Below are positions 8,450 through 18,229 of a DNA stretch of 64,000 nucleotides, piece after piece. The stretch is from Nonomuraea harbinensis (GTDB taxonomy: Bacteria > Actinomycetota > Actinomycetes > Streptosporangiales > Streptosporangiaceae): contig NZ_JAHKRN010000009.1 in NCBI RefSeq assembly GCF_019396385.1, forward strand, positions 178,933-242,932, given 5' to 3'. The position numbers were made by a program, and so were the translations under genes. The stretch's first letter is position 1. The number at the start of each line of letters is the position of its first letter. The notes under the pieces were generated by a model. That model was not told the DNA's origin and did not search any database. It saw only the letters and a list, made by a program, of their open reading frames with translations.

Positions 8450-9031
8450 ATGATCGCCAAGCCGCCCGGATGGCCCTTTGTGATCGTGTGGTCCACCTTG
8501 GCCCTAGTGATCATGTACTGGGCGAGCGTGCCCTTCTGGTACGGGGTCGAGATGCTCCTGGCGGTCGTCCTCGTCGGTCTTCCTCTGATGGTCTACTGGG
8601 CGCTGCGGTTCGCCCTGGCGGCTGACAGAGGCGGGGTCACCGGCCGGGCCGGACGCTGCCTGGCGCCCTGGTTGATCACCTGGGCGACCGTGGTCGCGCT
8701 GGCCTACAACGCCCCTTTCGCGCTGCGGTTCTCGCTGTCGGCGCCGGCCCTGGGCGCCTACGCGGAGAGGATCATGGAACGAGGGCCGATCCACTACGAG
8801 TCCTGCGAGTGGGCGGGGCTGTACCGGGTGTGCGGTGGAGGAGCCGAGCACGGAAGCCTGGACGGCGTGCCGGTCCCTGGCAGCGCCGGCTTCACGACGA
8901 CGGAATGGGCCATCTACAGCAACACCGGCTTCGCCTGGCATCCAGGAGCCGTCCCGCAGGAAACCGCCGACGACATCTACGTGCGCATCGTGGGCGACTG
9001 GTACGGCTCCCGCGGCTGGGACGGGTGGTGA
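8450..9031 (+). CDS. Putative membrane protein, 193 aa
   Basis: N-terminal half carries three hydrophobic segments: VIVWSTLALVIMYWASV, MLLAVVLVGLPLMVYWALRF and LITWATVVALAYNAPFAL. The C-terminal ~95 residues are polar, probably extracytoplasmic, with two Cys (YESCEWAGLYRVCGG) placed to form a disulfide. It ends in a Trp/Gly-rich tail. No known family recognised. The stop codon abuts the end of eda on the other strand, leaving no intergenic space. Confidence 0.75.
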   Translation: MIAKPPGWPFVIVWSTLALVIMYWASVPFWYGVEMLLAVVLVGLPLMVYWALRFALAADRGGVTGRAGRCLAPWLITWATVVALAYNAPFALRFSLSAPALGAYAERIMERGPIHYESCEWAGLYRVCGGGAEHGSLDGVPVPGSAGFTTTEWAIYSNTGFAWHPGAVPQETADDIYVRIVGDWYGSRGWDGW

Positions 9032-9643
9032 TCACCTCAGGGCGGCGGCCTCCGAGGCGAGCTTCTCGACGCGGGACCAGTCGCCGGCGGACAGGGCGTC
9101 GGCCGGGGTGAGCCAGGTGCCGCCGACGCAGCCGACGTTCGGCAGGGCGAGGTAGTCGGGGGCGGTGGCGGGGCGGATGCCGCCCGTCGGGCAGAAGCGG
9201 ACGTCCGGCAGCGGGCCCTGGAGGGACTTCAGGTACGCGACGCCGCCCGCCGCCTCGGCCGGGAAGAACTTCAGCTCCTTGATGCCCCGCTCCGCCAGCG
9301 CCATCGCCTCCGAGGCGGTGGCGGCGCCCGGCAGGTAGGGCAGGCCACTGGACTCCATCGCCTCCACGAGCGACAGCGTCGTGCCGGGGGACACGAGGAA
9401 GCCCGCTCCCGCCTCCAGGGCGGCCGCGATGTCCTCCGAGCGGCGGATCGTGCCCGCGCCGACCTTGGCCTCGGGGACCTCGGCGGAGATCCGGGCGATG
9501 GCCTCCAGCGCGTGGGCCGTACGGAGCGTCACCTCGATCACGGGCAGGCCGCCGGCCACCAGCGCCCGCGCCATCGGCACGGCGGTCTCCACGTCGTCGA
9601 TCACCACGACGGGGATCACGGGGGCGAGGTCGAGCAGGCTCAT
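9032..9643 (-). CDS. eda: 2-dehydro-3-deoxy-phosphogluconate (KDPG) aldolase
   Basis: 203 aa from ATG 9643. It splits KDPG into pyruvate and glyceraldehyde 3-phosphate, the last Entner-Doudoroff step. Family residues are present: Glu-37 and Arg-41 in VIEVTLRT and the Schiff-base Lys-125 in IKELKFFPAE. The phosphate-binding CPTGGI motif follows. Length matches the class I KDPG/KHG aldolase family (about 200-215 aa). It is the last gene of the zwf-edd-glk-eda cluster, 127 bp after glk. An upstream in-frame extension is Arg/Pro-rich and not supported. Confidence 0.97.
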   Translation of the reverse strand: MSLLDLAPVIPVVVIDDVETAVPMARALVAGGLPVIEVTLRTAHALEAIARISAEVPEAKVGAGTIRRSEDIAAALEAGAGFLVSPGTTLSLVEAMESSGLPYLPGAATASEAMALAERGIKELKFFPAEAAGGVAYLKSLQGPLPDVRFCPTGGIRPATAPDYLALPNVGCVGGTWLTPADALSAGDWSRVEKLASEAAALR

Positions 9644-9770
9644 CGGGAACTCCTCAGGTACGGAAAACGCCCGGGACGCGGCGAGGCGCCCGGCGCACGG
9701 TGGTCGATCGGGACGGGCCACGCCGGCCGCCAGGCCCGCCACCGCGTGGGCCGGTGGGTGGCGTGGGCGG

Positions 9771-10730
9771 TCATCGGGCCGCCGGCGCGTGCTGGGTGAG
9801 CCAGGCGGCGGCGCCCGTCAGGGCGGGCTGCGGCGCGACGATGAGCGAGGTGCCGATCTCCGCCAGGTATGCGGACATGTCGGGATTAGCGGCGAACCTG
9901 GCGCGGAAGTTGCTGGCGCACACGCGTTCCACGATACGGGGAAGGACGCCTCCGCCCAGGTAGACACCACCCCGCGCGCCGAGAGTCAGCGCGACGTTCC
10001 CGGCGAAGCTCCCCAGCATCCCGCAGAACACCTCCACCGTCTCCGCGCACAGCGGGTCGCCGAGCCGCGCCACGATCTCCGAAGCGGCCAGGGACGGCGC
10101 CGCGACGCCGTTGACCCGGGCCAGCGCCCGGTGCAGGCGGGCCAGGCCGGGCCCCGACAGCACGTGCTCGGCCACCACCTGGTCCAGGCCCTCCGCACGG
10201 AGCGCGCGGACGATCTCCAGCTCCCTGTCGTCGGCCGCGGGCACCGTGACGTGACCGCCCTCGCCGGGGATCGGCACCCAGCCGTGATCGGTCGGCACCA
10301 GCCCGCCCACGCCGAGCCCGGTCCCGGGGCCGAGCACCGCCTTCACCCCGTACGAAGGCTCGGGGCCGCCCAGCGGCACCAGCTCGTCCGCGCGCAGGTG
10401 CGGCAGCGACACGGCCAGCGCCTCGAAGTCGTTGAGCAGTTTCACGTACGGGACGTCCAGGTCTCGCGTGGACCCGGCCCAGGGCGAGTTCGTCAGCCGG
10501 TAGCGGTCCCCGTCGATCGGCCCGGCCACGGCCAGGCACGCCGCACCCGGCCGCACCCCGCCCGCATGCTCGGAGAGATAGGCGGCCACGGCGTCGGGCA
10601 GCGTCGGGTAGACGGCCCCGGACAGCACCGCCACGTGTGACGGCGCGGCTCCTGGCGCCGTGACGAGACCGAACCGGGCGTTCGTCCCCCCGATGTCGGC
10701 GACCAGCCACGGCAGCTCCGGCGCCCTCAT
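9771..10730 (-). CDS. glk: Glucokinase, E. coli Glk type
   Basis: 319 aa from ATG 10730 ([20 protein letters not shown]). It phosphorylates glucose with ATP, feeding glucose 6-phosphate to the zwf product encoded in the same cluster. The ATP-binding signature DIGGTNAR and the glucose-binding region ([19 protein letters not shown]) match the E. coli-type Glk family rather than the ROK glucokinases usual in actinobacteria (it lacks the CxCGxxGC zinc motif). The long in-frame extension upstream crosses a GC-rich hairpin region and is rejected. It lies between edd and eda. Confidence 0.94.
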   Translation of the reverse strand: MRAPELPWLVADIGGTNARFGLVTAPGAAPSHVAVLSGAVYPTLPDAVAAYLSEHAGGVRPGAACLAVAGPIDGDRYRLTNSPWAGSTRDLDVPYVKLLNDFEALAVSLPHLRADELVPLGGPEPSYGVKAVLGPGTGLGVGGLVPTDHGWVPIPGEGGHVTVPAADDRELEIVRALRAEGLDQVVAEHVLSGPGLARLHRALARVNGVAAPSLAASEIVARLGDPLCAETVEVFCGMLGSFAGNVALTLGARGGVYLGGGVLPRIVERVCASNFRARFAANPDMSAYLAEIGTSLIVAPQPALTGAAAWLTQHAPAAR

Positions 10731-10856
10731 CGCGACCGTCCGGCGCGTGCCGAACAGCCGCAGGGCCGGGAGAAGCGCATGCCCCGCGAGAGCATGAGGC
10801 TCCCGCCGCCGAAGGCCCGGAGGACGGACCCGGCCAGGCGGTCGCCGCCGTGGATG

Positions 10857-10986
10857 CTTTCCGAAGGGTGGTGGCCGGGCGCGGCCGGGAGTTTCCCGCC
10901 GCGGGAGATGCCCTCCGAGGGCCGAAGGGCGGGCGTGCCCTCGGAGGGAGACCAGGAAGGAGTCACCGGGAGGCTCCCGAGGGAGC
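10857..10986. repeat. Cluster of short palindromes in the edd-glk gap and the 3' end of edd
   Basis: At least four small inverted repeats occur within 130 bp: GGGAGTTTCCC (10887-10897), GCCCTCCGAGGGC (10910-10922), CCCTCGGAGGG (10938-10948) and GCTCCCGAGGGAGC (10973-10986, inside the edd tail). All share a CCCTC/GAGGG core. They may be intra-operon processing or attenuation hairpins, or remnants of a REP-like family. Confidence 0.6.
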
Positions 10987-12909
10987 GGGCAGCGGGATGC
11001 CCGTCTCCAGGTGGGAGGCGCCCGACTCGGCGGGGAACGCCAGCCCGGGGCCGTGGTGCGGCGACTCGGCGCCGCTGACGCCGAAGATGCCGGCCCCCTG
11101 CTCAGCGTGGCCCGCCATGCGGCGGAAGGTGGCGAACAGCTCGCGGCCGGTGCCGACCCATTCGGCGTCGCTGAGCGCGCGGCCCGCGGGGGTACGGCGG
11201 GCCAGCTCCTCGACCGGCACGAGCAGCTCCAGGGTGCCCCCGGCCGAGTCGAGGCGGACCACGTCGCCGTCGCGGACCAGCGCGATCGGCCCGCCGTCCG
11301 CCGCCTCGGGCGACAGGTGGATGGCGGCGGGCACCTTGCCGGAGGCACCCGACATGCGGCCGTCGGTGACGATCGCCACCCGCTGCCCCCGGTCCAGCAG
11401 CACCGCCAGCGGCGGCGTGAGCTTGTGCAGCTCCGGCATGCCGTTGGCGCTCGGCCCCTGGTAGCGGATGACCGCGACGAAGTCCTGCCCGTCCAGCTCG
11501 CCCGCCTCGAAGGCGCGCAGCAGGTCGAGCTGGTCGTCGAAGACCTTCGCCGGCGCCTCGATCACCAGGTGCTCCGGCTTGACCGCCGACACCTTGCTCA
11601 CGGCCGTGCCCAGGTTGCCGGAGAGCACGTGGATGCCGCCGTCGGCCGCGAACGGGTCCGACACCGGGCGCAGCACGTCCAGGTCGGAGCTGCCGATGAC
11701 CGGCTCCCACGCCAGCTCGCCGTCACGCAGCTCCGGCGCCGACCGGTAGCGGTCCAGGCCGGGCCCGGCCACGGTCATCACGTCGGCGTGCAGCAGGCCC
11801 GCGTCCAGCAGCTCGCCGATCAGCACCTGCATGCCGCCCGCCTCGCGGAAGTGGTTCACGTCCGCCTGGCCGTTCGGGTAGATCCTGGTGAGCGACGGCA
11901 CCACCTTGGACAGGCACGACAGGTCATCCCAGGTCAGCACGATCCCGGCGGCGGCCGCCATGGCCACCAGGTGCAGCGTGTGGTTGGTGGAGCCGCCCGT
12001 GGCCAGCAGCGCCACGCACGCGTTCACGATCGCCTTCTCGTCGACCAGCTCGCCGATCGGCGTGTACTCGGCGCCGTGCGCGGTGATCTCGACCGCGCGG
12101 CGGCCCGCCGCCGCCGTCAGCGCGTGCCGCAGCTCGGTGTGCGGGTTGACGAACGTCGAGCCCGGCAGGTGCAGGCCCATGACCTCCATCAGCGCCTGGT
12201 TGGAGTTGGCGGTGCCGTAGAAGGTGCACGTGCCGGGGGAGTGGTAGGACTTCGCCTCGGCGTCCAGCAGCTCGCCCCTGCCGAGCTTGCCCTCGGCGAA
12301 GAGCTGGCGGGTGCGGGCCTTGACCTTGTTCGGCAGGCCCGACGTCATCGGCCCGGCCGGCACGAAGATCGCGGGCAGGTGGCCGAAGTGCAGCGCGCCG
12401 ATCAGCAGGCCCGGCACGATCTTGTCGCAGACGCCCAGCAGCAGGCTCGCGTCGAACATGTCGTGCGACAGCGCGATGGCCGTCGACATCGCGATCACGT
12501 CGCGGCTGTAGAGGGACAGCTCCATGCCGGCCCTGCCCTGCGTGATGCCGTCGCACATGGCGGGCACGCCGCCCGCCACCTGGGCCACGCCCCCGGCCGC
12601 GCGCACCGCCGCCTTCAGCTCCGGCGGGTACGTCTCGTACGGCTGATGGGCGGAGAGCATGTCGTTGTAGCTGGTGACGATCGCCACGCCCGGCTTGGCC
12701 GTGCCGCGCAGGGCGGGCTTGTCGGAGTCGGGCGCGGCGGCGAAGCCGTGCGCGAGGTTCGCGCAGCCCAGGTGCGCGCGGGCCGGGCCCTTCGCGCGGG
12801 CGTTCTCGCCGTCGCGGCGGATCCTGGCCAGGTACGCGGCCCGGCTGGTCGCGCTGCGTCCGGCGATGCGGTCGGTGATCCGCTGGATGACGGGGTGCAT
12901 GGAAGTCAT
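10963..12909 (-). CDS. edd: 6-phosphogluconate dehydratase
   Basis: 648 aa. It converts 6-phosphogluconate to KDPG and carries a [4Fe-4S] cluster. Family sequence is clear: [19 protein letters not shown], the [19 protein letters not shown] cluster region, VCDKIVPG and [18 protein letters not shown] at 12909 is chosen because GAGGAGG lies ten bases upstream, within the end of zwf. E. coli Edd is 603 aa; the extra length here is a C-terminal tail ([20 protein letters not shown] onward) whose DNA contains palindromes. It overlaps no neighbour and begins six bases after the zwf stop. Confidence 0.96.
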   Translation of the reverse strand: MTSMHPVIQRITDRIAGRSATSRAAYLARIRRDGENARAKGPARAHLGCANLAHGFAAAPDSDKPALRGTAKPGVAIVTSYNDMLSAHQPYETYPPELKAAVRAAGGVAQVAGGVPAMCDGITQGRAGMELSLYSRDVIAMSTAIALSHDMFDASLLLGVCDKIVPGLLIGALHFGHLPAIFVPAGPMTSGLPNKVKARTRQLFAEGKLGRGELLDAEAKSYHSPGTCTFYGTANSNQALMEVMGLHLPGSTFVNPHTELRHALTAAAGRRAVEITAHGAEYTPIGELVDEKAIVNACVALLATGGSTNHTLHLVAMAAAAGIVLTWDDLSCLSKVVPSLTRIYPNGQADVNHFREAGGMQVLIGELLDAGLLHADVMTVAGPGLDRYRSAPELRDGELAWEPVIGSSDLDVLRPVSDPFAADGGIHVLSGNLGTAVSKVSAVKPEHLVIEAPAKVFDDQLDLLRAFEAGELDGQDFVAVIRYQGPSANGMPELHKLTPPLAVLLDRGQRVAIVTDGRMSGASGKVPAAIHLSPEAADGGPIALVRDGDVVRLDSAGGTLELLVPVEELARRTPAGRALSDAEWVGTGRELFATFRRMAGHAEQGAGIFGVSGAESPHHGPGLAFPAESGASHLETGIPLPAPSGASR

Positions 12910-12914
12910 AGAAG

Positions 12915-14390
<1,476 letters not shown>

Positions 14391-14474
14391 GACTCCGATG
14401 ATCTACCAATGCGGGGACAGAACGGACACTAGCTAGGGTTTCGGTCCTACACAAGCACAGTTTTGCTATTTGAG

Positions 14475-14497
14475 ATGAAAAAGTAGCGACTTTTCAT
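14475..14497. promoter_or_regulatory. Candidate ROK operator between zwf and the ROK gene
   Basis: Inverted repeat ATGAAAAAGT-AGCG-ACTTTTCAT with one extra A in the left arm. It is AT-rich within a GC-rich genome and lies in the 136-bp divergent promoter, 30 bp from the ROK start and 85 bp from the zwf start. The position suits a site bound by the neighbouring ROK protein to control both directions. Confidence 0.55.
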
Positions 14498-14526
14498 GAC
14501 ACAACTAGGTGTGGTTCACTTAGCCG

Positions 14527-15729
14527 ATGTCTCGACGTACCGCAGCCACCCTCGCCACCAGCGGTGACGTACTGCAGCTGATCCGCACCGGTACGGCCGT
14601 GACGCGGACCGACATCGGCCGGGTCACCGGCCTGTCCCGCCCCGCTGTGCAGCTCCGCGTCGACGAGCTGCTGGAACGCGGCCTGGTCGTCGAGCGCGCG
14701 GACGCTCCCTCGACCGGCGGGCGCCCGCCGGTGCGGCTGGAGTTCAACGCGTCCGGCGGCGTCGTCCTGGTCGCGGCGCTGGGCGCGAGCCGCACCCGCG
14801 TGTCCATCTGCGACCTGAGCGCCCGCGAGCTCGCCGGGCAGGACTTCGCGATCGACGTCGAGCAGGGCCCCGACGTGGTGCTGCCCCTCGTCATGGACAC
14901 CTGGGACGAACTGCTCGGCGACCGGCCCCGCTCCATGGTCAAGGGCGTCGGGATGGGCATGCCCGCCACCGTCGAGTTCGCCGAGGGCCGCACCGAGAGC
15001 GCCAGGGTGATGGCGTCCTGGACGGGCGTGGTGATCCCGCCGCTGGTCCGGGCCCGCTTCCCGGTGCCCGTGCTGGTCGACAACGACGTGAACGTGCTGG
15101 CCATCGGCGAGCACCGGGGCGCCTACCCCGACCTGGACGACCTGATGTTCATCAAGGTGTCCACCCGGATCGGCGCCGGCATCATCGCCGGCGGCGGCAT
15201 CCTGCGCGGCGCGCTCGGCGCGGCCGGCGAGATCGGCCACATCCCGGTACGCGACGGCGGCGGCGTGCTGTGCCGGTGCGGCAACGTCGACTGCGTCGAC
15301 TCCGTCGCCAGCGGCACCGCGCTCCTGCGTGACCTGCGCGCCGCCGGCAAGGACGTCAAGAACATCGCCGACGTGACCCGCCTCGTGCGGGCCGGTGACG
15401 CCGAGACGATGGCGACCGTGCGCGAGGCAGGGCGCCGGATCGGCGAGGTCGTGGCCGGGGCGGTCAACATACTCAACCCGTCGGTCGTGGTGCTCGGCGG
15501 CGACATGGCGGAGGCGTTCGGGCCGCTGGTGTCCAGCATCCGCGAGGTCGTCTACCGCCGCTCCACCGCGCTGGCCACCAGACGGCTGCGCATCGAGCCG
15601 AGCCGGCTGGGTCCGGCCGCCGGCATCAGCGGCTGCGCCGTCATGGTCCTCGACCACGTCCTCTCACCCGAGGCCGTCGACGAGTCCCTCGCCACCCGCC
15701 GCCCCCTGCACCCCACGAAACCCCTCTGA
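14527..15729 (+). CDS. ROK-family transcriptional regulator
   Basis: 400 aa. The N-terminal winged HTH (about residues 5-70, VTRTDIGRVTGLSRPAVQLR) is followed by a ROK sugar-kinase-like domain. The ROK zinc motif is present as CRCGNVDC. The kinase ATP motif region (RIGAGIIAGGGILRGALGAAG) is retained in form. Such proteins sense sugars or sugar phosphates and repress or activate sugar genes. It is divergently transcribed from zwf-edd-glk-eda, so control of the Entner-Doudoroff operon is the obvious inference. The stop codon is followed by a degenerate tandem-repeat array. Confidence 0.93.
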   Translation: MSRRTAATLATSGDVLQLIRTGTAVTRTDIGRVTGLSRPAVQLRVDELLERGLVVERADAPSTGGRPPVRLEFNASGGVVLVAALGASRTRVSICDLSARELAGQDFAIDVEQGPDVVLPLVMDTWDELLGDRPRSMVKGVGMGMPATVEFAEGRTESARVMASWTGVVIPPLVRARFPVPVLVDNDVNVLAIGEHRGAYPDLDDLMFIKVSTRIGAGIIAGGGILRGALGAAGEIGHIPVRDGGGVLCRCGNVDCVDSVASGTALLRDLRAAGKDVKNIADVTRLVRAGDAETMATVREAGRRIGEVVAGAVNILNPSVVVLGGDMAEAFGPLVSSIREVVYRRSTALATRRLRIEPSRLGPAAGISGCAVMVLDHVLSPEAVDESLATRRPLHPTKPL

Positions 15730-15746
15730 CGACCCCCGATCCACCA

Positions 15747-16133
15747 GGGCGTCGCACGCGTCAGGGAGAGAATCTCTTCGGGGACTCTCGGGCTGGGCGT
15801 CGCACGTGCGGGGGAGAGGGAACCTTCGTGGGAACCCCTTCAGGCTGGGCGCCGCAGGCTGGATCTTTCTCCCGTCGGGAGAGACCCCTCAGGAAGTCCC
15901 TCAGGCTGGGCGTCGCACGTGTCGGGGAGGGAAACCTTCGTGGGAACCCCCTCAGGCTGGGCGCCGCACGCGTCGCAGAGAGAAACCTCTGTGGGGACTC
16001 CGGGCTGGGCGCCGCAGGCGTCGGGGAGGGAACCTTCGGGGGACCCCCGGCTGGGCGCCGCAGGCTCGATCTCTCTGGTGTCGGGGGGAGAAAACCTTTT
16101 GGGAACCCCCTCGGGCTGGGCGCCGTCGTGCGT
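15747..16133. repeat. Degenerate tandem array of about eight 46-64 bp units
   Basis: This fills the 464-bp gap between two convergent genes. Each unit begins GGCTGGGCGYCGCA and continues with GGGGAGGGAAACCTTCGTGG then GAACCCCCTCA. Unit starts: 15747 (partial), 15791, 15843, 15904, 15955, 16003, 16049, 16113 (partial). Spacings are 46-52 bp for short units and 61-64 bp for two units carrying an inserted pyrimidine-rich stretch (GATCTTTCTCCCGTCGGGAG). Conservation is imperfect and there is no convincing protein in any frame. It is not a CRISPR, since there are no constant repeats with unique spacers. Confidence 0.85.
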
Positions 16134-16193
16134 GCCTTTGGCCCGCTCAGCTCGCCGTAGTGCCGGGTTGGGGAGGAGGGCTCTCCTGGGTGC

Positions 16194-16712
16194 TCAGCGG
16201 TGGCCGGGGATGCGGTTGGGGCGCGTGAGGCGCTTCTTCGTCTTGGTCTTGGTGGCCGTCGGGGTCGGGCGGGTGCCCGGGGCGGGGTGGGCCGTGGTGA
16301 GGGCCGGGCCGGCGGGGGCGAGGGCGCCCGCCCGGCTTTCCCTGTCCGTACGGGAGGACGGGGTGGCAAGGGAGGTCTCGCCCGGGGACGGCGCCACCGA
16401 GGACGGTGCGGACGACGGCGAGGGGCGGGGGGAGCTCTGGGCGGTGGGCCGGTCAGGGGTGCCCGTGGGGGACGGGCGCGCGTCACGGCGGGGCATCGAC
16501 AGGTGACGCGGGTCGGCCCGGCCGGACGCCGACTCGATCGCCCCTCGCGGCTCGGCGAGACCCGGCACGCCCGGCTGGGGCATGCTGGCGGTGGAGAGCG
16601 ACGTGCCCGGCGACCCGGCGGCGGCCAGGACGCCGGCGAGGACGAGCATGAGGGTGCCGGTCAGCGTGCCGGCGATCTGCAGGATCCGCCCGCGCCGTTC
16701 GGTCTCTCTCAC
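16194..16712 (-). CDS. Low-complexity membrane-anchored or secreted protein, 172 aa
   Basis: Short basic N-terminus (MRETERRGR) and one hydrophobic segment (about residues 11-32, LQIAGTLTGTLMLVLAGVLA). The rest is a disordered extracellular chain rich in Pro, Ser, Thr and Arg that ends in a basic Lys/Arg tail (ATKTKTKKRLTRPNRI). No domain recognised. The start ATG at 16712 lies within the weak promoter region before the DUF2470 gene on the same strand. The gene ends next to the tandem-repeat array. Coding status is supported by frame-specific composition and the signal-anchor, not by homology. Confidence 0.6.
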   Translation of the reverse strand: MRETERRGRILQIAGTLTGTLMLVLAGVLAAAGSPGTSLSTASMPQPGVPGLAEPRGAIESASGRADPRHLSMPRRDARPSPTGTPDRPTAQSSPRPSPSSAPSSVAPSPGETSLATPSSRTDRESRAGALAPAGPALTTAHPAPGTRPTPTATKTKTKKRLTRPNRIPGHR

Positions 16713-16788
16713 AGAGGCAGATGATAGTCAGCCCTGGCGGTGCTCGAACGGCGAAGCGGAGAATCGTGATCAAGAAGGGCGTCCCGGT

Positions 16789-17517
16789 TCAGGCCGCCGG
16801 GTGGTGGCCGCAGGTGCAGAGCAGGCCGTTCAGCGCCGCCTCCAGGTCGCTCCCGCTGCTCGTGGGCGCCGGGAAGAGGAAGCGGACGAGCGAGCCGTCC
16901 GCCCGCACCGTGACCCCCCGGCTGTCCAGCTCCCACAGCCACACCTCCCCGGCGGGCCTGCCGAGATGCCGGGACACCCCGTTGGCCAGCTGCTCCCGGT
17001 GCGCGGCGTTGACGTGCGCCAGCACCCGCTCGGCCGGTTCGGCGAGCGGGTCGGGCTCGGCGTCCAGGTAGTCGTCGGCGTCCAGCACCCCGGACTCCTG
17101 CCCGGTCAGGTACACCACCTGGGCCACGTCCACCCGCAGCAGCCGGGGCGCGTCCGGCCGCCCGTAGCGCTCCAGGGCGTCGAACAGCGCCTCGTCGGCC
17201 GTGTTCGCCGCCACCGTGACCGCCGCCGCCCGCGCCTCGCCCGCCGGCACCGGCTGCGCCCAGCCCTGCACCTCCATGAGCCCGCGCGGGTGCTCGTCGT
17301 CCCCGAGCCTGCGCATCGCCGCCAGGTTGACCGCCACCACGGCGTCCTCGTGCAGCCGGTGCAGCCCGTGCAGCGGCTCGCCGGGCAGCGCCAGCAGCAC
17401 CGGCCTGCCCCGTTCGTCGACCCCGCCCCTGGCGCGGGCAGGGACGCCGTCGACGGTCAGCTTGACCACCGAGGCGGTCGCGGCGAGAGTGCGGATCCGC
17501 TGTGGGATGGGCAGCAT
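16789..17517 (-). CDS. DUF2470 / HugZ-like heme-utilisation family protein
   Basis: 242 aa from ATG 17517 with AAGGAGG four bases upstream. The first part resembles the pyridoxamine-phosphate-oxidase-like split barrel (VDERGRPVLLALPGEPLHGL, AVNLAAMRR). The C-terminal part (PAERVLAHVNAAHREQLAN) matches the DUF2470 helix seen in HugZ-type heme oxygenases. A Cys-His tail (LLCTCGHH) could bind heme or metal. The promoter contains two overlapping iron boxes, so repression by DmdR/IdeR under iron sufficiency is expected, fitting a role in iron acquisition from heme. Enzymatic activity is not proven by sequence. Confidence 0.85.
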   Translation of the reverse strand: MLPIPQRIRTLAATASVVKLTVDGVPARARGGVDERGRPVLLALPGEPLHGLHRLHEDAVVAVNLAAMRRLGDDEHPRGLMEVQGWAQPVPAGEARAAAVTVAANTADEALFDALERYGRPDAPRLLRVDVAQVVYLTGQESGVLDADDYLDAEPDPLAEPAERVLAHVNAAHREQLANGVSRHLGRPAGEVWLWELDSRGVTVRADGSLVRFLFPAPTSSGSDLEAALNGLLCTCGHHPAA

Positions 17518-17533
17518 GGCGCCTCCTTGGCGT

Positions 17534-17567
17534 GTAGGTTAGCCTTACCTAAGTAAGCATTACCTAA
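17534..17567. promoter_or_regulatory. Double iron box (DmdR/IdeR-type) in a divergent promoter
   Basis: GTAGGTTAGCCTTACCTAA at 17534-17552 matches the 19-bp consensus TTAGGTTAGGCTAACCTAA at 16 of 19 positions. An overlapping second box at 17549-17567 (CTAAGTAAGCATTACCTAA) matches 13 of 19. They sit midway between the DUF2470 gene (start 17517) and the S4 paralogue (start 17584), so one occupied site could block both promoters. Consensus is from published actinobacterial iron regulators; matches were counted by eye. Confidence 0.82.
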
Positions 17568-17583
17568 GCACAATGAGGTGAAC

Positions 17584-18198
17584 GTGCGCTACACCGGTCC
17601 CAAGGTGCGCCTGTCGCGCCGCGCGGGAGTGCCGCTGACCAGGAAAGCCGTCCGCTACTTCGAGCAGCGCCCGTACCCCCCGGGCGAGCACGGCCGCAAG
17701 ACCAATCGCCGCAACACCGGCGACTACGGGGTCCGCCTGCTGGAGAAGCAGAAGCTGCGCTGGTACTACGACGTGTCGGAGCGGCAGCTGCGCCGCTACT
17801 GGGACCTGGCCGAGCGCCGGCCGGGGGCCTCCGGCGCCGAGCTGGTCTCCATCCTGGAGTCCCGGCTGGCCTCGCTGGTGATGCGCTCCGGGCTCGCGCC
17901 GTCGATCTACGCCGCCCGCCAGTACGTGGCGCACGGGCACATCGCGGTGGACGGCCGCAAGGTGGACATCCCCAGCTACCTGGTCAAGCCCGGCCAGGTC
18001 GTGTCGGTGCGGGAGCGGTCGCGCCGGATGCAGCCGTTCGTGGCCGCGGCCGAGGGGATCCACGCGGACGAGCGCACCGCCCCGTACCTGAGCGTGGACC
18101 TGCCCGCGCTGACCTTCACCCTGCTGGCCGTCCCGATGCGGGAGCAGGTGCCCGTGCCCGTGGACGAGCTGCTCGTGGTCGAGTTCTACTCCCGCTGA
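17584..18198 (+). CDS. rpsD: 30S ribosomal protein S4, probable iron-regulated paralogue
   Basis: 204 aa from GTG 17584 (MRYTGPKVRLSRRAG), with GAGG five bases upstream. A GTG two codons earlier is also possible. The S4 N-terminal domain (KAVRYFEQRPYPPGEHGR) and the S4 RNA-binding domain (SRLASLVMRSGLAPSIYAAR, VAHGHIAVDGRKVDIPSYLV) are complete, ending in the typical VVEFYSR. It lacks the N-terminal zinc-finger Cys residues, so it is the Cys-less type. It is not in a ribosomal protein operon (no rpsM/rpsK/rpoA nearby) and has iron boxes upstream, which suggests a stand-by or secondary copy. I cannot see whether another rpsD exists. Confidence 0.93.
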   Translation: MRYTGPKVRLSRRAGVPLTRKAVRYFEQRPYPPGEHGRKTNRRNTGDYGVRLLEKQKLRWYYDVSERQLRRYWDLAERRPGASGAELVSILESRLASLVMRSGLAPSIYAARQYVAHGHIAVDGRKVDIPSYLVKPGQVVSVRERSRRMQPFVAAAEGIHADERTAPYLSVDLPALTFTLLAVPMREQVPVPVDELLVVEFYSR

Positions 18199-18229
18199 CC
18201 CTCGCTGCGCGCGCGTGCCCGGCGGGCCG

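Noticed and set aside
10727..10966. 79-codon minus-strand frame between edd and glk
   Set aside because: It is built from the palindrome cluster, has repeated SEG/GG composition and no ribosome-binding site of its own; it looks like a by-product of repeats.
15747..16133. Possible CRISPR array
   Set aside because: Units are degenerate tandem copies without constant repeats and unique spacers, and no cas gene is in the window.
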